A stretch of 64,000 nt of DNA from Turbatrix aceti (lineage: Eukaryota > Nematoda > Chromadorea > Rhabditida > Panagrolaimidae): NCBI GenBank assembly GCA_963969345.1, contig OZ017770.1:8503246-8567245 (forward strand), read 5' to 3'. Below the pieces are notes generated by a model. That model was not told the DNA's origin. It did not search any database and was given only the letters and a program-made list of their open reading frames with translations. Shown here in pieces: positions 56,575 to 64,000 of this stretch; position 1 is the stretch's first letter, and each line of letters begins with the position of its first letter. Both the position numbers and the translations under genes were made by a program.

Positions 56575-56920
56575 TTCTGGCAAAAGCGTTCCGTCGCAAA
56601 AAAAGCAAAAAAGTCACATAGCGTAAATATCAGTGTAGGGTATAATCAAAACCCGTAATATTTCAATAATATCCAATCGCGAAATTTTTTTTTATAAAAA
56701 CGCTGCACAACAAGCATAAAGCAAACTTTCAAAAACGTCAGATTCAATCATTTTGCGAAGAGGTTGCTTGAAGAAGCTTTTAAAACATGGTAGGACATGT
56801 TTTGAACGTCCATCAGTCGATACGCGATACAATCAAGCCATAGGCAAAAATGCCATAGAAGACAGAATAATGATTGGCATAAAAATGCAAAAACCCGCTG
56901 AATAGTCCCGAATTTACCTT

Positions 56921-57118
56921 TCAGTAGGTTGTACGTTTGGTGAAAACACGATCAAACTTCGTCAATTCTTCCTTGAACAAGCTAGCAATGGTCTCGATTC
57001 CAATTTGACCCGAAGCCGATGAGTGGAATTTCAGCGACCCTAAAAAGCATTTCCTGCCAAAAGCTCAAAAAAAGTACGTAAAACCTCCGTTGATTCCGTT
57101 TGTGTAGCCGCAATTCAT
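56921..57118 (-). CDS. Candidate about 52-aa protein, two exons
   Basis: The ATG at 57118 gives MNCGYTNGINGG. A 47-nt intron (about 57037-57083) leads to SLKFHSSASGQIGIETIASL, then FKEELTKFDRVFTKRTTY* at 56921. The donor/acceptor pair, phase-consistent join and codon composition look genuine. A TTGCTCTTCAG acceptor is upstream. It is too short for the usual ORF filters. I do not recognise it. Confidence 0.5.
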
Positions 57119-58276
57119 GAGTGAAGACAATGTGTAGCTTCAGAAAGCTACTGAAGAGCAAATATAGTGATCAAAGAACACGAATTCCTGCTGCAGGAAG
57201 AGGAGAGCAAAAAACTCACGTAACAACTGAATGAACGAACGCTGTGACCAGAGAGAGTGACCAGAGAGAGTGGCCAAGCAAGTTGTGTCCTGCAGTCTGC
57301 AAATCAGTTGCATGCTCGCCGCGTGGTTGATAATGAGGTAATATGGAGTTTACCTCCTTTCTGAGTAATTTTTGCGAAGTTTTTCGAAGCACTGGTTTTT
57401 TTGACGTAAAAATATATTTGTTAAGATCAGCTGCGATTGTTTCTAACAAATAGCACCCTAAATTTATTTTTTTTATAAATCGTGGTTATAATTAAAAAAA
57501 ATAATAATTAATTTGCTTATAATTTTGACACAGTGCATTTCCAATTCCCCAGATTTCAGTTTCACACGTTTTGTCCTAAACGATATTTTTTCGACAATAA
57601 ATACAGACTCGGGGGTACAATTTTTTTTGTGTGTATTGTTTTAGCCCGCGAGACCTCCCATTGGCATCAGATCCCCTGGGCATTAGTTTATTACAAGCGT
57701 TGAAACGTTTTCTGTTGTTCTGACATTGTTTATAACATCTCCGTGATGTTTTTTCCGACAGTTCTAACATTTATTTCACTCTGAAAACATTGTTTTGCAA
57801 AAATCTATGCATCACAAAAAAATTACATTTTTTTAGAAAATCATCTTTGTAGTTTCGTTAAAATATGTATTCACTCCCGCTTGGATGCACCTGTAGTTGC
57901 TATAGCAGCCTGCGTTGTTTTGGTCATTAGCCCCTGAGTTTGCCTCCAGCAAGTGCAATCTCGTCCCTTCTACCGAGCAAGTTTGGTCAAACTGACCTTT
58001 AATTAACTAAGTAAATTTAACGGCTAGCGATTTGATACTCCTGAACAAATAAATATGTACGTTTTATACTTTTTCATCAACGTGTCTACTTTCGTTTTGC
58101 TTTGGTGTTTATTTCACGTCAAATATAAAATATATAAATTAATAGTAAGAGGAATGTAAAATATATGTTTAGGCTTTTTTTAAATCAAAGCGATGTACAT
58201 CGGGGATCTTATTATTCAAATTGCAAGCGCTGATAATATTTGAAAAGCTTTGAAAGTTAACGTTAAGTGTTCAATG
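57119..58276. other. Intergenic
   Basis: AT-rich sequence with short ORFs lacking support (for example 57216-57449 minus). Confidence 0.5.
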
Positions 58277-58830
58277 TTATGCAAAGAGCGTCGGATGGCT
58301 TCCAAAGTCGTGGGATAGTTGATAACGCTGTCGATTGATGTCAAGCTTTGTTGTTTGATTGAAAATGCTGTTTAAATACTTGATGATAGCTCGACGAATA
58401 TCTTCTGTGGATTTTCCGTTACCTTTTTCATATTTTACGATTTCACGAATTTTGTGAATTTCATTTGGTTTAAGGTACTTTTGCGCGAATAACTGAAAAA
58501 TTTAAAGCCTAATTTGAATTTCAAATAAAGTTTAAAGCCTTCTGGCTCGTGCTTTTTGCTTACCCTCGCTTTCTGCACCATATCGGTCAAATAGTACGAA
58601 GGTGTTGGAAAGTCCCGGGTGTCCACTTCGTCTTCTCCGGTTTCTGTTTCTGTTTCGGATGATGAAGGGGAGGTAGAAGTTTTGGCATCGGTTTGTTGGT
58701 CGCTGATTGCCGTATTAGCCCATGGCAGCTCGTTATCCAAGAGAAATCCATTAGTCCGTTCAATTCGGAGACAACAAATAATTATTAGAACAAAAGTTGT
58801 TGCCCAAAACCAATGATAGAGGAGCGTCAT
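58277..58830 (-). CDS. Secreted hypothetical protein with acidic Ser/Thr linker
   Basis: Two exons. The first begins MTLLYHWFWATTFVLIIICC, a long signal peptide or anchor, followed by an acidic Ser/Thr-rich region (TSTSPSSSETETETGEDEVD). After the intron (about 58494-58561) comes a helical, basic C-terminal domain: LFAQKYLKPNEIHKIREIV, GNGKSTEDIRRAIIKYLNSI, ending SHPTLFA. About 165 residues. The L-x-x-x-x-x-x-I-x-x-I...G-K-S-x-E-x-I...YLN pattern weakly recalls secreted nematode helical lipid-binding families (NPA or SXP/RAL-2 type), but I cannot confirm this. Confidence 0.65.
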
Positions 58831-61800
58831 TGCGGAAGGTGAGGTAGCAGAGGTGAATGTGTTATTTTACAATGGTTCGTTCGATTTTCCTCGGATCTGT
58901 TCAACCGGTCAAAAAAATTGTGTGCATCAAATTTGTTCAACTCAATTTAGTTGTCATTTTCCTTCTTTTTTTTCTGGAAAAACGCAGTGTTGCGGCTTGC
59001 GTGTGCCCTATCCATTTCCCTACCTTTGACGGAATCCTATCTGGTTTTCCAACTTTTAACTTTCAGTTGAGTTAAATTTTCAAGTAACAAAAAGTCGCAT
59101 TGCAACTGTCATTTTTTCATTCATTAAATGAATTTTAATTTTTGTATTATTGTTTGCTGGTTTTCTAACCGGACCAGGTGAGGTACGTCACTTGCAGCGC
59201 GTCCCCCTGAATTTTGCAAAGTTCAGTGGTTCCATTTAAAATGTCCACCCCACCGGCAGGTATATCGTTTCAAACTCCAAAACTCCGGTATGCATGATGA
59301 AGTCTAGTCCACTTTTTGCTAATTTGGCGTTACAAAAAATCAGAATCATTCTATTTGTGTCGGAAAGCAATAAAAATTTTAACTGAGATGTTTTTGAGAC
59401 ACGCAAGCATACATGCATTCGTTTTTTAAGGAAGGGGGCGATAATTTCTAAGCGCAGCGAACGCCGAAAAAACACCTCATCGGACTGTGCTATCTTGTTG
59501 TAGATAAATTTTCGCCTTATCACTGAATTTTGACGGAAGGTTTTGCATCATGTTCGGCTTACCCCCCGCTATCTTACCATGCAGGGCTGATTTTGTTTAG
59601 TTTTTAGACTCAAAACGGAATTTTGAGAATGTTTAGTGTTTTCAGACCAAAAACTGAATTTTGAGTATGTTTGAATGTGACATGTCGCTTTGTTATTAAT
59701 ATGCTGCCATCGGTGAGATGCTTCGACATACAATGAAACCGACTTGTCGCGCGGAAGGGAAGGGAGGAAAGGGTGTGGGGGGTCTGTTTCCGTCTAACAA
59801 AAACAAAATCAATCAAAACCTCCCCTCTTTTAGACAAAAATAATAAAAATAAAACGGCACAGTCTGATTGTGACCTCCTCTATTGTCTGTTTCTGCTCAA
59901 CCAACCCTTCTAAAGGGGGTTTCGCGTTCGTCGGTGATGTTGATGCGTCAGTGACACAGACGGCAGTCAAGTCAAGTCAGCTTGATGCATTCGCACACAT
60001 CATACTTGACTTCTTTCCTGATTTGGGTAGAAGAGACACAGTTTACACTATTTTGAAGGGTCGCATTAAAATGTCATCGTGGTTCGTTCGCTTCGTCGTC
60101 ATCAGGATGCAAAGGCTGCCCTTTTCCGAACAGCGTTCGTTTGTTCGTTCATCTTTGCTTTCCTTCCCTCCTCCCGTAGCATCCTCGCACAGTCAGCATG
60201 CTTGTACGCCCGCTTACTCCTCCGCGCGTGCGCCGCCGCGCAGCGGTCGATTGCACAAAATGGTAGGGGACAACAATGCGGAGGGGCAGCAAGGACTTTG
60301 ACAAGACGCGATTGTGTAGTTTTTGTTGTTGGGGGGTTAGTGAAGAGTGGAAACAAAGTTTTCCAGCGCTTTACGCACTTCTTGGCGGGAAGAAGCATTG
60401 GATTGGGTCCTGGTTTTTGAGGTTGGCAGCTAAACATCAACTTGCTTCTTTCTCTTCTTCTTCGTTCGATAAGGATTTTGTTGATGAACAATGTTGTTGG
60501 AAGTTGATTGATTGTCTAGATAGGTTGCAATTAGGTAAATTATTGAAAGTCGTCTTCGAGCCGCGTTTTGGATCACAATCAATTGTGATGGTTTGAGTTT
60601 AACCCATTCTTGCTCTGCCCTACGACAGTGATGTGACGGCTGATTTTAATTAAGTTTAATTTGTTTGTTCCAACCCTATGGCCATCGCTTTGTCAAGATA
60701 TATATCTCGTTCGATCTCTTCTGTTCTCCCTTTGCACCCGCCGCCATCATCGACGTGGGTGGGGGTGTGTTCTTTGTTCAACCTTTCTTATGTATAAAAC
60801 TCTTATCCTCGATTTTGGAGGATATCCGTCTGTCTTCAAAATTTATCCCCTTTTTCATGCCCTGTCTGACCAAAGCGGTGGGTGATGTAGATACATACCC
60901 TCCTACCCGGGGTTGACATTTTGGCATAAACCTTTGTTACATGTTACGAACCGATGCGATGCCGCCTTCCACTTCATGACCGGCGAATAAGGAAAAAAAG
61001 GGAGGAGCCCGCGCTCCCGCCAGCTTCTTTGCCTTCCCTTTCCTTTCCTTTCCTAGCCTCTCCGGTGCTGGGGTATCGTATTTTTTTCCTGTCCCGTTTT
61101 TTTTTGTTTTTTTAAGCAAGCATCAAGTAGCTAGCTCAGTCAGGACAGCTTGATTTGCCATCTTTTTTTGAGCGCACGACATGGTGGCATTTAAGAACGT
61201 TCATTAGTCAACTGACCGACTAAACGACTGGCAAAGGACTAAGGCTTAATTGAAAATAGTCTGTCACTTTTTGACGGTCAAATAACAATCCCTTTTATTT
61301 GTTCTGGAGTGGTCATGGATGCGAGCAAGTGTGAGGCTTGGGAGGAGTAGTTTTCTTTCCTTCACAGACACACAAAACGTACGAACGCGATAGTATAGAT
61401 GGATCATTTTACGTGACGGATTTTTTTAAAACCAATTTTATTGATCTCTTAAAAAATTTTTACTCCTTGACTTTGAAATGGATTGTGACGGATTTTATTA
61501 TTGGTAGCAAGAGTCCAACAACAGCAGTGAAATGAAACAGCATGAAATAATAATATATTGCTTAGTTATGTCCCCGACCCCCTCAGGGCCCCCTTCAGGA
61601 ATGAATGAATGTTCGATTCGACTATACAACCTCAAGTCCCATGTGACGGTGCTAATTCATCTGTATTATTACCCACTTTTGATATTGTACAGCCGGTCAG
61701 ACCCATTAAAGCGCGCGAGATGGCAATACACATGACTTTGCGATATAATGTGCCATTATTGGGGGTTAGCATAATTTTTTTCGTTGTGGGAGTTGATGCT

Positions 61801-64000
61801 TTGTTTTGTGTTTGTTGCGCGAGCACGAGAACGAGTACGAATAGCGGTCAATTTGAGTAGTTGTTGCCTTGTCTTCTTCCGTTTCCTTAAAGCGAAATTG
61901 TCCGTTGGTATTTTGTACATTGTATACACGCAGTTCATTTGTCATCCATCGCTTTCTTTTTTCGTTTCATTTTGCAAACGAAAAAAACGTAATTGTCATT
62001 TTGTGTGAGAGTGGACTGGGCATTTTTCGTCCATTCCGGTCTTTTTTTAGACGGGTCGGGAATAATGCACCCGCATATTTTAACTCAACATTCAATTTTT
62101 TTTTCTCTTGTATACGTGCGTGCTACCGGTCGAAAATACCGCTCAGTCTGTTTGATGAACAAATTGATAGCGTGCTGCCAGGCCCGACTAATTGGCTAAC
62201 GAATGTTTATATTTTTATTTTTATTTTCATGACTTTCCTTAGATTGTATGTATCCTTTTTTAGCTTCATTTTTTGTCGTCGTTCATTGCGTGACTGAGGA
62301 CCGAAGCATACAATGAAATGATGCTTGTTGCCTGGCTGGAATTTATTAAAAAAATTCCAGCCGGATGAAAATTTTTTTTTATTTTATTTTTATCACTGCA
62401 AATGCGACAGTTGGTTTTGTCACTTTCTCTCTTCCTTTGTGTTCATTTTCTCCGGTTTGCCTTGAAGCTGTTGTTTTTCATCAGTCAAGAGTCCGTTTTG
62501 CAGTCTTTTTTCAATGATGACGGCTTATCTTATAATAAATAAATTTGAGCTAAGCAATGGTTAGTTGTTTTCTCGTCCGACAGTTCTTCTCTCTTCCGGT
62601 GATGAGCAATCACATTTATGGTTTTCGGCTTGTATGTTGTATTTATTTTTCTTGAGCATTACTCACTCTCCGTTTTTTTGTATCCTGTGAAGTGTCTGGT
62701 CTCCTTCCACTCTGCGTGTCGGTGTCAAGCATGTGTTCTCGTTCAAATGCAACGTGTTTTGTTTTTTATCTATCTTTTTTTTCTGTATTACCTGCTTCCC
62801 ACGGCGTATGGAGTGTTTATCACCGTTTAAAAATACGTACACACCTCGTTTTTGATGGTGGTCGTATACCACCAAAGCAAAGCAAAAAAAAAAACAAGCA
62901 CGCTGTTGGTTGATTTTTTTGTTGCCTCATTTGTTGAAAATGGACACTGAGTAACGGACGACTGACACAATCAGTCAAAAATAACTTGTTTTTTTTGAAT
63001 GTTGAACAAGACGTGGATGGACACTGTTGTGTTAATGAATTGCCCTGGTTTGAGCCAGGCAAACATCACACACATGGCAGGCAGGGGGGTAAATAGTGCT
63101 CTGTTCAGTTCATTTTCGTCTATTTTTCTTCCACTGCTTACAACTATAACCCCCCCTCTCCTTCTCACCAGAGACTGCCCTGCACGCCACTCTCGTCAAC
63201 CGGATCCATCGGGGAAATGACTGACCATTAGGATGAGGTTCTGGTTCTTCCTACTAATTGTGTTTTTGTCATACAACCCCAAAAATGTAACGAATTATTG
63301 ATGTTCTCTGGGACCTGCCTTTTTCGAACGAACTGAACTGCCTTGTCGCAATTGCAATTGCTGTGTCACACGGAAGGACGGGAAAAAGGACAGGGATAAC
63401 CATTCTTCGTCTCATAATGGTTATCTCAATCATCGGTGTGGAGATGACGGGTTGGACCGCGGAGATGTGATTGATACTTATGCACTTGCCTGAACGGCAC
63501 CACGCTTTTTTTTACTATGTATTGATTCACTTGCAAGCGCGCAGGTTAGTTCGATGCTCCAAGTAGAGGTTTTTTTTGCGTCGTGGCCAAGAAAAAAAAG
63601 TGTTTGCCTGCAACAGAAGTGCAAAAAATAGCTCACATGATTTTGTCCAGCTCTGTTTTATTTTAGTTTACGTCCGTTATTTGCTCCTGTAAAAAAATGC
63701 AAAAACACATTTGTTCCATTGTTATTTATGTATTTACTGTTTTCTTTTGTAAAATCGTTGCTTGCGACTGTTACTTTTTTTATGATACGAGAAAATATTG
63801 TACATGTGGTTTGGCCACCGAAACAGTTCCCCCTGTTGTCTGTGGCACATCTGCATCCGCGCTATGCTCGAAACCGATGCTGCATTTGCACAAGCAACCA
63901 AGCTAGCGCGAGGCGGGAAAGCAGCTGTCGCGCCGGAGCTAGATAAGTTTTTGCGAGATCACCCTGACCCCAGATATGGCTTTTCTTTGCGGCAAAGTTT
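58831..64000. other. About 5.2 kb without a supportable gene
   Basis: Pyrimidine-rich plus strand with many short ORFs, none with splice-consistent continuation or a recognisable domain. A 23-nt near-duplicate (AACTGAATTTTGAG type) occurs at about 59605-59665, and a hairpin (TTGCCCTGG...CCAGGCAA) lies near 63041-63062. It may be an intergenic region or large first intron/outron of a gene beyond the right edge. Confidence 0.5.

Noticed and set aside
60079..60596. Overlapping ORFs of 100-140 codons at about 60 kb
   Set aside because: Ser/Phe/Cys-rich, no splice-consistent continuation, no domain, and equally open in several frames.
1..64000. CRISPR array, rRNA, integrated viral genes or bacterial transfer
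   Set aside because: No regularly spaced direct repeats, no conserved rRNA blocks, no viral structural or polymerase motifs, and all clear genes have nematode-type introns.

Overview
The window is a piece of a nematode nuclear genome. Genes are compact, with GTAAGT...TTTTCAG introns mostly 44-60 nt long. Many start codons lie within about 30 nt of an orphan AG acceptor, as expected for spliced-leader trans-splicing. The protein families agree: a V-ATPase c subunit close to C. elegans VHA-2/3, a PTL-1-type tau protein, a ground-like domain protein, a LAPTM-like four-TM protein and a skr-like expansion of divergent Skp1 paralogues. I see no rRNA, tRNA or CRISPR and nothing prokaryotic. All intron/exon structures were read by eye from splice signals and frame continuity.

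Layout. (1) 1-23 kb is accessory and repeat-rich. It holds at least seven intact or near-intact Skp1/POZ-like genes and two relics on both strands, four copies of a shared upstream cassette (one orphaned), a duplicated segment with an internal deletion, a divergent DDI1-like UBL/retropepsin/UBA gene, a 405-bp MITE nested in a transposase-like relic, and SINE-like repeats with a tRNA-like head. A cysteine-rich secreted peptide (17.1 kb) and an ATP synthase subunit s/DMAC2-like gene (20.2-21.1 kb) also lie here. (2) 23.8-32.5 kb is a run of minus-strand housekeeping genes: MOSPD2-like CRAL-TRIO/MSP protein, 4F2 heavy chain (atgp), and tau/MAP ptl-1. (3) 35.4-43.8 kb has dynactin p150 (dnc-1), a MARVEL-like protein, a four-TM LAPTM-like protein and the V-ATPase c subunit. 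(4) 45.4-49.7 kb is one ANKS1/Odin-type adaptor gene (ankyrin, two SAM, PTB). (5) 53.4-58.8 kb has an MFSD10-like transporter and small secreted or acidic proteins. (6) 58.9-64 kb and 49.7-53.4 kb are long stretches with no supportable gene.

Functionally the right two thirds are conserved cell-biology genes: dynein-dynactin and microtubules (dnc-1, ptl-1), ER contact sites (MOSPD2), amino-acid transport (atgp), acidification (V-ATPase) and receptor adaptor (ANKS1). The left third is a fast-evolving, ubiquitin-flavoured neighbourhood: Skp1-like adaptor paralogues plus a DDI1-like shuttle protein whose protease signature is eroded. I consider that the most interesting part of the window.
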